From the IMG/VR virus record IMGVR_UViG_3300025736_000251, positions 1 through 21,124 of that record: a stretch of 21,124 bases of DNA. One strand, written 5' to 3'. The notes below the pieces were generated by a model. That model ran no database searches and was not told the DNA's origin. It saw only the letters and a list, made by a program, of their open reading frames with translations. Origin of the DNA: a virus. Positions 14,696-21,124 of this stretch are shown piece by piece; positions within the stretch are counted from its first letter, which is position 1, and each line of letters opens with the position of its first letter. Made by a program: the position numbers and the translations under genes.

Positions 14696-14722
14696 GGGGT
14701 GTAATGCCCCTAACTTTCTTTT
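14696..14722 (+). terminator. Weak terminator-like hairpin after the tail tube genes
   Basis: GGGGT (14696-14700) pairs with GCCCC (14706-14710) around a 5-base loop, followed by TAACTTTCTTTT. The stem is short and the T-run is interrupted, so partial termination that lowers chaperone expression relative to tail tube is the most that can be proposed. Confidence 0.4.
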
Positions 14723-14777
14723 GTGAGCTAGAAAAGTCCTTGGAGAAAGGCAAATTTAAAAGATGAGGTGTTTTATT

Positions 14778-15167
14778 GTGGAGAAGAGAAAACTTAAAAA
14801 GAAAGAGATTATGATTGTGTCGAGAATTTTAGAAGATGTGAACTTTAAATACTATGTTGAGTATTTACTGTCCAATAAAGTGGATAAGATTTTAAAGGCC
14901 AGTAATGATAAGAATGAAAAAATCATGATGATTATGGGTGATGTATTTGCATTTGTGATACAGAACATTCATAAGGCAGAAGAAAATATTGATGCATTGT
15001 GTATTTCTTATTGTGGTCTTACTCAAGAACAAGTTGACGAGATGGAAGAAGACGATTATATTGAAACCTTAAAAACCGTATTCATGGCTGGCGTACCAAA
15101 GGTTATCGCTAGCTATGTTGATTTAGCAGAGGTTAAAAAAAAGTTTCAATCAGTGACAAAGAGTTAA
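14778..15167 (+). CDS. Tail assembly chaperone, short form (gpG-like)
   Basis: A 129-residue protein started at GTG 14778, seven bases after GAGGTG (14765-14770); an ATG at 14763 lies within that site. The sequence is helical and acidic (LEDVNFKYYVEYLLSNKVDK, GLTQEQVDEMEEDDYIETLK), matching chaperones encoded between tail tube and tape measure. Near its end the frame reads GTT AAA AAA AAG TTT, containing the A AAA AAG slippery heptamer (15137-15143). The product with a TAA stop at 15165 is the short form; slipping gives the long form. Confidence 0.85.
   Translation: MEKRKLKKKEIMIVSRILEDVNFKYYVEYLLSNKVDKILKASNDKNEKIMMIMGDVFAFVIQNIHKAEENIDALCISYCGLTQEQVDEMEEDDYIETLKTVFMAGVPKVIASYVDLAEVKKKFQSVTKS
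15137..15143 (+). promoter_or_regulatory. Programmed -1 ribosomal frameshift site A AAA AAG
   Basis: An eight-A run (15135-15142) followed by G gives the canonical heptamer A AAA AAG in the chaperone frame. A stop (TAA 15134-15136) in the -1 frame lies immediately before it, and the -1 frame is open from there to 15577. Such sites are conserved in siphovirus tail chaperones (lambda gpG/gpGT). Confidence 0.9.
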
Positions 15168-15577
15168 CAGATAGAGAAGTCCTTATAGGGATTGTTAAAA
15201 ATTATGAATTTATACAAGTATTCTTCACAGATGTTAATATTATAGAACCGTTAATTGGCTACTATAAAGATTTCAGCTATGTTGAATACATTTTGGACCT
15301 ACCTTTCGAGCGTGGGTTCAAGTTGTATTTAAAGTGTATTGATAACATAAAACAGGAACTTGAAAAGGAAGTCAAAGACCATGTTAGACAAATTTGGTTA
15401 ATAGAAATTCAGAATGGATACAAAGGAGATTTTGAAAAGTATTACAAATCTAAAGTGTCAGTTTCAAATGACAGGTCCTTGGGAAAAGATATGAGGGACT
15501 CCGAAGAAAAAAGAATAATTAACGATGTGACAAATAAGGACAATATTAAATTACAAGAAAGGAAAGTGGTAGCATGA
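15143..15577 (+). CDS. Tail assembly chaperone, -1 frameshift extension (gpT-like part of gpGT)
   Basis: Read from 15143 after the slip, the frame continues VSISDKELTDREVLIGIVKN and stays open for 144 residues to TGA 15575-15577. No ATG, GTG or TTG with a ribosome binding site starts it; the first candidate (TTG 15293) would discard a third of the frame. The fusion with the upstream chaperone would be about 266 residues. The segment contains aromatic-rich VEYILDLPFERGFKLYLK, a helical QELEKEVKDHVRQIWLIE and a charged C-terminus, as in gpT-type extensions that recruit tail-tube subunits to the gpG-coated tape measure. Its stop overlaps the next gene as ATGA. Confidence 0.88.
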   Translation, partial: VSISDKELTDREVLIGIVKNYEFIQVFFTDVNIIEPLIGYYKDFSYVEYILDLPFERGFKLYLKCIDNIKQELEKEVKDHVRQIWLIEIQNGYKGDFEKYYKSKVSVSNDRSLGKDMRDSEEKRIINDVTNKDNIKLQERKVVA

Positions 15578-16173
15578 TTGTGACAAGAGCGGAAGTTATG
15601 ACATTATTACAGATAGCTGACATAGACTACAATACTTTTATTGATATGAATATCCCTATTGCAGAACAAGCAGTGTGTAGTTATTGTAATAGTGACTTCA
15701 TTGACAAAAACTTTGATTACTTTTCTTCAAATGCAGTAAGCTTCGCAAACAGTACGAATAGTATTAACTTAACTGACATTGGAAATAAGAAAATAGTCGT
15801 CAACGACACCCTAAGAATTTATCGTTCGTTAAGAAATAACCAAACCTTCACTGTAAGTAGTGTTGCAACAGATAGCATTATTTTAAATGCAATAGATACT
15901 GTTACAGATGAAGATGCAGGAGAGGGAGTATTTGTTGCAAAAGTTAGGTACCCTGTACCTTTAAAATTTGTGGTAGCTAAAATGATTAAGTATGCTTTAT
16001 CTATTTCAGATATAGATTTTAATATCAAGTCGGAAAAGATTGATGATTACTCTGTAACATTTGTTGATAATGTATTTGGCTATCCTCAAAGTATTATGTC
16101 CCACCTAAATGCTTATAGACAAGTTTACAAGATAGATTTGTTTAATAACAGTAGGAGTGGAGGGTGTGTATAA
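15574..16173 (+). CDS. Probable head-tail connector/adaptor (gp6/YqbG-like)
   Basis: A 199-residue protein, ATG 15574 overlapping the chaperone stop, ribosome binding site AAAGGAAAG. It opens with a helical segment (AEVMTLLQIADIDYNTFIDM and NIPIAEQAVCSYCNSDF), then a beta insert (VNDTLRIYRSLRNNQTFTVS), and closes with a helix bundle (PLKFVVAKMIKYALS, SIMSHLNAYRQVYKIDLF). This helix-beta-helix pattern fits Phage_connect/gp6-type adaptors that dock on the portal. Unusually it lies after the tail chaperone; a baseplate or tail role is the main alternative. Confidence 0.6.
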   Translation: MIVTRAEVMTLLQIADIDYNTFIDMNIPIAEQAVCSYCNSDFIDKNFDYFSSNAVSFANSTNSINLTDIGNKKIVVNDTLRIYRSLRNNQTFTVSSVATDSIILNAIDTVTDEDAGEGVFVAKVRYPVPLKFVVAKMIKYALSISDIDFNIKSEKIDDYSVTFVDNVFGYPQSIMSHLNAYRQVYKIDLFNNSRSGGCV

Positions 16174-16503
16174 ATGGGTATTGATAAATATTTTATCGCT
16201 TGTACTAGGGTTAGACCTACAACAACTTTAAATACAAGTCTAAGACCAATTGTAACATATGTTAATACTAGTATAAGAGGTTATATAGCCAGTGGAAATA
16301 GCAACGAAAGATATGTGGCAGGTAAAGATACTATTGAGTCAGAGTTAAAGTTCTACTGTGATGATTTTAGTTTACTGATTAACGACTTGATAATTTATGA
16401 GAGTAAAACATATGAAGTAAATAGTGAGCCTAAAAATACTGCACATAAAAACAGTCACATTAAAGTAGCACTCAGAAAAGTAGATGATATAAAACAACAG
16501 TAA
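16174..16503 (+). CDS. Probable head closure/stopper-type protein
   Basis: A 109-residue protein, ATG 16174 directly after the previous stop, with GGAGGGTG upstream. It begins MGIDKYFIACTRVRPTTTLN and contains RGYIASGNSNERYVAGKDTI, then ESELKFYCDDF and the IYESKTYEVNSEPKNTAHKN strand pair with a final VALRKVDD strand. That small beta-barrel pattern with an internal loop fits head closure (SPP1 gp16-like/YqbH) proteins, which follow the adaptor. The pairing with the previous gene supports both calls; neither is certain. Confidence 0.6.
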   Translation: MGIDKYFIACTRVRPTTTLNTSLRPIVTYVNTSIRGYIASGNSNERYVAGKDTIESELKFYCDDFSLLINDLIIYESKTYEVNSEPKNTAHKNSHIKVALRKVDDIKQQ

Positions 16504-16521
16504 GGAAGGTGGTGCTAGGGT

Positions 16522-19500
16522 ATGCAAATTGCTGAGTTATTTTATAGTGTTAGAGGTGAGGGTTTTGATAAGTTATCAGGCCAAATTAAAAGTGTAGGCA
16601 GTGGTTTTTCAGCCGTAGGTTCAACACTTACTAATAAGGTAACAAAACCCATCATGGGTGTTGCATCTTCAATTATAGATACCACAATGACCTTTGATAA
16701 ACAAATGTCTAAGGTATCTTCCGTGACAGGTGCTACAGGTAAAGATTTTACAGCACTTAGAGAAAAAGCTATAGAGATGGGTTCAGGAACTTCAAAAACT
16801 GCAACAGAAGCGGCAGAAGCTATTGAGTATATGGGTTTGGCTGGTTGGGATTTAGAAAGGATTAATGAAAGTTTAGAGCCTGTCTTGAGAGCAAGTGAAG
16901 CAGGAGCTATGGATCTTGGTTTGACTTCTGATTTGGTGACCGATAGTATGTCTGCTTTAGGTTTAGAGCAAGGAGACCTCACAAAGTATTTAGACATAGG
17001 TGCAAATGCTCAGAATAATTCCAATCAATCAATGCAACAATTTTTAGAAGCAATGGTTATAGCTGGTGGTACTTTTAAGATGTTTAATGTACCTTTGGAA
17101 GAAGCAGGTGCATTGTTAGGTATATTAGCAAATAGGGGTTTCAAAGGTAAAGAAGCAGGAACGGCTTTGACTTCTGTAATGGCTAATTTAACTAGTGGGA
17201 CAGGTCAAGCTGGAAAGGCAATGGGAGATTTAGGAATAGAGGTCTATGATGGAAATGGTAAATTCCGTGGAATGACAACTATTCTAAAAGAGTTGAACGG
17301 AAAGTTTGACGGAATGACAGAAGCACAAAGAAATACTTATATTCAGATGATAGGTGGTAAGACAAGAACCAAAGAATTAAATGCTTTATTGAATGGTACT
17401 TCTGAGGAGTTAGATGATTTAACTGATACCTTACATGACTCAGACGGTGCCTTAAATAAAATGGCTCAGACAATGCAAGATAATCTTGCAGGACAAGTAA
17501 CTAAACTTAAAAGTAAACTGGAAGGTATAGCTATACAAATTGGGGATAGACTCACACCCTATATAAGAATAGCGGCTGATGTTGTACAGGCTTTAGCTGA
17601 TGCTTTTTACGCACTACCTACACCTATAAAAGATATTATAATAATAGGTGCTTTATTAGTTGCCGCAATTGGTCCAATTTTATTGGTCATAGGGGGTACT
17701 ATAACAGCAGTTGGTATGTTAGTAGGTGCAATAGGTACACTGGGAACGGTAATTACTACTGTGGGGTTGCCTGTTATTGCTACCATTGCAGGGATAGCCG
17801 CAGGAATAGTAATATGGACAACAGCTATAACCTTAGTTGTAGCCAAACTAGGAATATTTAAAGATGCTTTGGCTTCTTTAAAAGCAATAATTTCTGGTGA
17901 TGTTCAAACAATGTTTAATTTGTTACATAAAAACTTCGGTATGTCTGCGAAAGATGCTGGTATATGGTCTGAAAGATTTGGGGAAATAGCAGACAAAGCA
18001 AAGATTGTAGCAAAAGTTATTACAGATAATTTATCTATTGCAATGGGTATATTAGGGCAAGCCATTGGTACTTTAATGTCAGGAGGAATGGCAGACTTAA
18101 ACTCAGGTACACAAGAGAGTAAGAATATGTTTATGGGTATGGTTACAGGTATCATAAAATGGGGTGGGGAGTTAATTGACTACCTCTATAAAATGCTTGA
18201 TGCCTTTGGTCTAATACCTACAGCCTTAAAGTTCAGTAACAATGAAATAGCAGGTCAGTATATAGAATTGAGAGCTACAACAGATAATCATTTCCAAGAT
18301 TTAATGACTGCTCAACTTATGTTTAATGGCGAATTTACAGAGGCTAATCTTGCAGGTTACGCAAAAAAACTTGCTGATACTAAAACTGCAATGGATGCAG
18401 AATTAGCATTAGTACTGGAACAACTTAACATACGAAAAGAAAGAGAAATTGCAGGTCTTACAGAACTTTTTGCAAATAGTCAGGCATTGTCACAAGAAAA
18501 TGAAGCTGTAAAACTAGAAAGTTTAAAAGCTTATTATGTTCAAGAGGAAGAAGGATTAAGAACAAATCTTGCTAGACAGAAAGAAATACTTACTGTAGCT
18601 TTTGCAGAAAAACGAAACTTAACAGCCAATGAAAATGCTGAGTTAACTTTTCTGAGAGAGTCAGCAGGTGCAAGACAGCTTACATATATAGCTACAAGTT
18701 CAGCAGAACAAACAAGAATATTAGAGGAAACAAAGAACCTTACAATAAAAATTAGTAAAGAACAAGCAATGGGACTTATAACAGAAGCTAACAGAGCGTA
18801 TGATGGAGTAGTTAAAAAAGCAACAGAAAAGAAAAATAAAATTATTCAAGAAGCTATAACTCAAAGGGACGAAACAGGAATTCTTTCGGCAGAAGAAGCG
18901 GCTAATATTATTAAAGAAGCAAAATGGCAGTATTCAATGACAACAGGTTATGCAGAAGATACAAAGAATGAAACAATTAATGCGGCAGAAATGGGTTCTA
19001 AAGGTGTCATAACGGCAAAAGAAAAAGAAGCCAGAGATGTAGAGACACAGGCTCAAAAAATAGAGAAGGTATTAATACAAATATGGAATGACATAAAGGG
19101 AAAAATACCTGGGATTGTTAAAGAGATGGGTAAGGATATAGTAACTTACATTGAGGATAATAAACCAGCTATAGTAGCCGCGGCTTTAAGAGTAGGTAAA
19201 GCTTTAGTGCAAGGTATAATAGATGGAATTGGTTCATTGATGGGTTCTCTTGCGGCTAAAGTAGCTAGTGCTTTAACTCTAGCGGCAAGGGCACAAAGTG
19301 CGGCTACACAACCTGCAACTACAGGAAGACCTTCAGGCAGGGCAGGAATATATAGTGGTAAACAGTATGCTGACGGAGTAACCAATGCCCATGGTGGATG
19401 GGCTATGGTAGGAGAACAAGGCCCCGAATTAATGTATGTACCTAAAGGCTCTGATATTTACAGTAACCCTGAAACAAGAGGTATGATGAATAGCACTCCA

Positions 19501-19635
19501 AATATAGGTGGGGGACAGGGTGTATCAGGTATGAATATGTATGGTGATGTAATAATTGATGCTCATAATGTACAAGATTTCACTGATGTAGTAGCTGTAC
19601 TAAAAGGTATAAAGAGAGAGAAAAGTATGAGATAA
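16522..19635 (+). CDS. Tail tape measure protein (TP901 core)
   Basis: A 1037-residue protein, ATG 16522 after AAGGAAGGTGG. The N-terminal part is the TP901-type core: FDKQMSKVSSVTGATGKDFT, then LREKAIEMGSGTSKTATEAAE and EYMGLAGWD, and KLKSKLEGIAIQIGDRLTPY ending the core near residue 345. A hydrophobic block (about residues 370-440) has several possible membrane segments, as in tape measures that insert in the host membrane at DNA entry. A long coiled coil with alanine/glutamate repeats covers about 610-850. The C-terminus carries GGWAMVGEQGPELMYVPKG (near 958-976), a conserved tape-measure ending. By the usual rule of about 1.5 angstrom per residue, the tail would be roughly 150 nm. No lytic transglycosylase domain is obvious. 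Confidence 0.94.
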   Translation: MQIAELFYSVRGEGFDKLSGQIKSVGSGFSAVGSTLTNKVTKPIMGVASSIIDTTMTFDKQMSKVSSVTGATGKDFTALREKAIEMGSGTSKTATEAAEAIEYMGLAGWDLERINESLEPVLRASEAGAMDLGLTSDLVTDSMSALGLEQGDLTKYLDIGANAQNNSNQSMQQFLEAMVIAGGTFKMFNVPLEEAGALLGILANRGFKGKEAGTALTSVMANLTSGTGQAGKAMGDLGIEVYDGNGKFRGMTTILKELNGKFDGMTEAQRNTYIQMIGGKTRTKELNALLNGTSEELDDLTDTLHDSDGALNKMAQTMQDNLAGQVTKLKSKLEGIAIQIGDRLTPYIRIAADVVQALADAFYALPTPIKDIIIIGALLVAAIGPILLVIGGTITAVGMLVGAIGTLGTVITTVGLPVIATIAGIAAGIVIWTTAITLVVAKLGIFKDALASLKAIISGDVQTMFNLLHKNFGMSAKDAGIWSERFGEIADKAKIVAKVITDNLSIAMGILGQAIGTLMSGGMADLNSGTQESKNMFMGMVTGIIKWGGELIDYLYKMLDAFGLIPTALKFSNNEIAGQYIELRATTDNHFQDLMTAQLMFNGEFTEANLAGYAKKLADTKTAMDAELALVLEQLNIRKEREIAGLTELFANSQALSQENEAVKLESLKAYYVQEEEGLRTNLARQKEILTVAFAEKRNLTANENAELTFLRESAGARQLTYIATSSAEQTRILEETKNLTIKISKEQAMGLITEANRAYDGVVKKATEKKNKIIQEAITQRDETGILSAEEAANIIKEAKWQYSMTTGYAEDTKNETINAAEMGSKGVITAKEKEARDVETQAQKIEKVLIQIWNDIKGKIPGIVKEMGKDIVTYIEDNKPAIVAAALRVGKALVQGIIDGIGSLMGSLAAKVASALTLAARAQSAATQPATTGRPSGRAGIYSGKQYADGVTNAHGGWAMVGEQGPELMYVPKGSDIYSNPETRGMMNSTPNIGGGQGVSGMNMYGDVIIDAHNVQDFTDVVAVLKGIKREKSMR

Positions 19636-19725
19636 TATAAGTGCCTTAACAGAATGATAATTAACAATGTTACAATACACGATATGGTAATTAACAATGT
19701 TACAATTAACAGAATGATAATGAAT
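19636..19725 (+). repeat. Six tandem 15-base degenerate repeats directly after the tape measure stop
   Basis: Consecutive 15-base units start at 19636, 19651, 19666, 19681, 19696 and 19711, most ending TTAAC. Units 2 and 6 (AGAATGATAATTAAC, AGAATGATAATGAAT) and units 3 and 5 (AATGTTACAATACAC, AATGTTACAATTAAC) are near copies. The period is five codons and stays in frame with the tape measure, giving RMIIN NVTIH DMVIN NVTIN RMIMN before TAA 19726. No ribosome binding site precedes it, so independent translation is unlikely. Confidence 0.75.
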
Positions 19726-19765
19726 TAAAGAAAGGAATGATAAAGGTAGGGGAAAAAACCAGTTT

Positions 19766-19959
19766 TTGAGTAATGAAAAACATTTGAAAGTTAAACTAAC
19801 AAACAGACAAGTAACTGAAATTAGGAAAAACAAGAAAATGGTGCTAAACAAAAAGAACTTTCTAATCTTTATGGTGTTGACCAATCGTGTATATCACGCA
19901 TTGTAAACTATAAAAGACGTGAAAGTCAAGAAGGGAGTGGGTTACCATACCTTGGGTGA
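19766..19959 (+). pseudogene. Frameshifted helix-turn-helix protein remnant
   Basis: Two frames together encode a small DNA-binding domain. The first (frame of TTG 19766 or 19784) reads KHLKVKLTNRQVTEIRKN; the second, shifted -1 near AGGAAAAAC (19823-19831), continues QENGAKQKELSNLYGVDQSC then ISRIVNYKRR to TGA 19957-19959. The join gives a K-LT-x-x-QV-x-EIRK...GAKQKELSNLYGVDQSCISRI unit of the kind found alone or at the C-terminus of phage HNH homing endonucleases. One extra A in the A-run would restore the frame. It is either decayed, a homopolymer sequencing error, or a frameshift product. The end overlaps the next gene's leader. Confidence 0.6.
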
Positions 19960-21124
19960 ATAGTAACGCAGGTGGTGGAGGAAATTTAGAGTTCTATAGT
20001 TCCAGACAATGTGCTTCGGAAATTACATTACCTTCTGCCTGTGCTGTAACAAAATTACGAGCTAGTTTAGGGTCAGTTTGGGGATGGGGAAATTTAGTAA
20101 GGTTAGCAATATGGCAAGTATCTGGAGCTACTATTGAACAAACTTCAACTTTTGATGTAACTTCTTCAATGCTTACCTATGAAGAGTCAATTACTTCCAC
20201 CGTTTTAGCCGCAGGTAATTATTGGGTGGGGCCTTATTGGAGTGCTATAGGTATAAAGGTAGGTGTAGGCACTACAGGTAACGGAACTTATTATAAACTT
20301 AATAATGCAACTTACCCTTCAATTGTAACAATGGCTGACTATTTAGGTTCTTCACATAATGATATGGAAGTGGGTATGTTTTACATAACTGCACCCATAG
20401 TTGTGACAGATTGTGTTGCAACCAGAGTATCAGACAATAATATATCCTTAGCTTGGACTAATAGTGCTTCTACAGACCAGCCTATAGATTATTACGCAGT
20501 GTGGAGATGGGACTCCATAAATGGGTGGTATCGTATAGACGGAGGTACTGTAGCAGGTGATTTAAGTAGTTACTCTGACACAACTACAATTGCTAATATG
20601 CAGTATAAGTACATAGTTGAACCGCGTAATGATGCAGGTTATGGTGTTAGTTCAACATCAAATACCATAAATACTACACCTGCTGCACCTTCAAGTATAG
20701 TAGCAACTAGACTTGGTGTTACAGTAGGTATTACATGGGTTGATAATGCAATAAATGAAGATAATTATGAGATTGAAAAAAATGAGTCAACAGATGAAGG
20801 TGTAACATGGGAAGGTTGGACAGTAGATTTATTACCTGACCAAGCCGCAGATATTATAAGTTACACAGATACAAGTCCATATGTTTATGGTAAGTACAGA
20901 ATTAGAGCAATAGAAAATACAGGTAGTTTAACTAGTGCATGGGTTGAAAGTAACGATGTAATAACAATAGCTTCTCCAAGTGCTCCAACAGGAATGGTGC
21001 CAGATAGCATAGCCTACGATGCTGTGGGTGCTTATACTTTTCAGTGGACTCATAATCCCGTAGATGGTACTGCACAAACTAAATATTCATTACAATATCG
21101 TGTAGTTGGTGCGGCATGGCCAGG
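19947..21124 (+). CDS. Fibronectin-III tail fibre / baseplate protein, 3' end outside window, apparent ATA start
   Basis: Open from 19923 to the window edge. ATA 19947 lies 7 bases after AAGGGAGTG and gives MPWVNSNAGGGGNLEFYSSR; the next candidate, GTG 19956, is 16 bases from the site. At least 392 residues are visible. The first 150 residues are a beta-sandwich resembling carbohydrate-binding or collar domains (QCASEITLPSACAVTKLRAS, LVRLAIWQVSGATIEQTS, GNYWVGPYWS). Fibronectin type III-like domains follow: VATRVSDNNISLAWTN with YYAVWRWD and YKYIVEPRNDAGYG; IVATRLGVTVGITWVDNAIN with YRIRAIENTGS; then MVPDSIAYDAVGAYTFQWTH with YSLQYRVVG. FnIII arrays are common in phage fibres. Placed after the tape measure where Dit/Tal genes are usual, it may replace or precede them. 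Confidence 0.78.
   Translation, partial: MPWVNSNAGGGGNLEFYSSRQCASEITLPSACAVTKLRASLGSVWGWGNLVRLAIWQVSGATIEQTSTFDVTSSMLTYEESITSTVLAAGNYWVGPYWSAIGIKVGVGTTGNGTYYKLNNATYPSIVTMADYLGSSHNDMEVGMFYITAPIVVTDCVATRVSDNNISLAWTNSASTDQPIDYYAVWRWDSINGWYRIDGGTVAGDLSSYSDTTTIANMQYKYIVEPRNDAGYGVSSTSNTINTTPAAPSSIVATRLGVTVGITWVDNAINEDNYEIEKNESTDEGVTWEGWTVDLLPDQAADIISYTDTSPYVYGKYRIRAIENTGSLTSAWVESNDVITIASPSAPTGMVPDSIAYDAVGAYTFQWTHNPVDGTAQTKYSLQYRVVGAAWP

Noticed and set aside
15293-15577. Independent gene starting at TTG 15293
   Set aside because: The frame is open back to the slippery site and no ribosome binding site precedes the TTG; it is the frameshift extension.
19636-19725. CRISPR-like array
   Set aside because: Units are contiguous 15-mers without spacers, so it is a simple tandem repeat.
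19600-19884. Minus-strand 94-residue hydrophobic protein
   Set aside because: It is created by the AT-rich 15-base repeats and overlaps the tape measure end; no ribosome binding site or family pattern.
1-21124. Stop-codon reassignment as an explanation for odd starts
   Set aside because: TAA, TAG and TGA all end well-supported genes, so the code is standard with respect to stops.

Overview
The window is a late (structural) gene block of a tailed phage or prophage of siphovirus type, with every supported gene on the + strand. Low GC, strong AAGGAGG-type ribosome binding sites, SPP1/HK97-like head and tail families, and a DNRLRE/CBM96-like adhesin domain point to a Firmicutes host, most likely clostridial; the exact host cannot be read from the sequence. 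TAA, TAG and TGA all end genes, so the code is standard. There are no tRNAs, rRNAs, CRISPR arrays, integrase or lysis genes.

Layout: (1) 1-3768 holds the end of a very long repeat-rich fibre/adhesin gene and a small beta-rich protein gene, then a long hairpin. (2) 3871-8897 is packaging and capsid: small and large terminase, a 54-residue protein, SPP1-type portal, scaffold and major capsid protein, with a promoter-like sequence in front of the scaffold. (3) 8898-12220 is an accessory island behind the capsid gene: a 418-base gap with foldable RNA, a heptad-repeat protein, three small unknown proteins, a glycosyltransferase and a small beta protein. My reading (inference) is that this island decorates and perhaps glycosylates the virion. 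(4) 12261-16503 is the connector and tail-tube region: an HK97 gp10-like protein, a tail-completion protein, two paralogous tail-tube proteins (one with a carbohydrate-binding-like insert), a tail assembly chaperone with a clear -1 frameshift site, and probable adaptor and stopper genes in an unusual place. (5) 16522-19635 is the tape measure. (6) 19636-21124 holds a 15-base tandem repeat array, a frameshifted helix-turn-helix remnant, and the start of a fibronectin-III fibre protein that runs off the window.

The most unusual point is start codons. At four structural genes (major capsid 8013, heptad-repeat protein 9316, unknown protein 10275, terminal fibre 19947) the frame is open up to a good ribosome binding site but carries no well-placed ATG, GTG or TTG. 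An ATA or ATC sits where the start should be. The capsid and heptad-repeat genes also share a nearly identical leader of about 32 bases. This could be real non-AUG initiation of abundant virion proteins, or something else about the sequence, and N-terminal proteomics would settle it. Other strong points are the frameshifted chaperone, the duplicated tail tube with a lectin-like insert, and the glycosyltransferase next to Ser/Thr-rich virion proteins.
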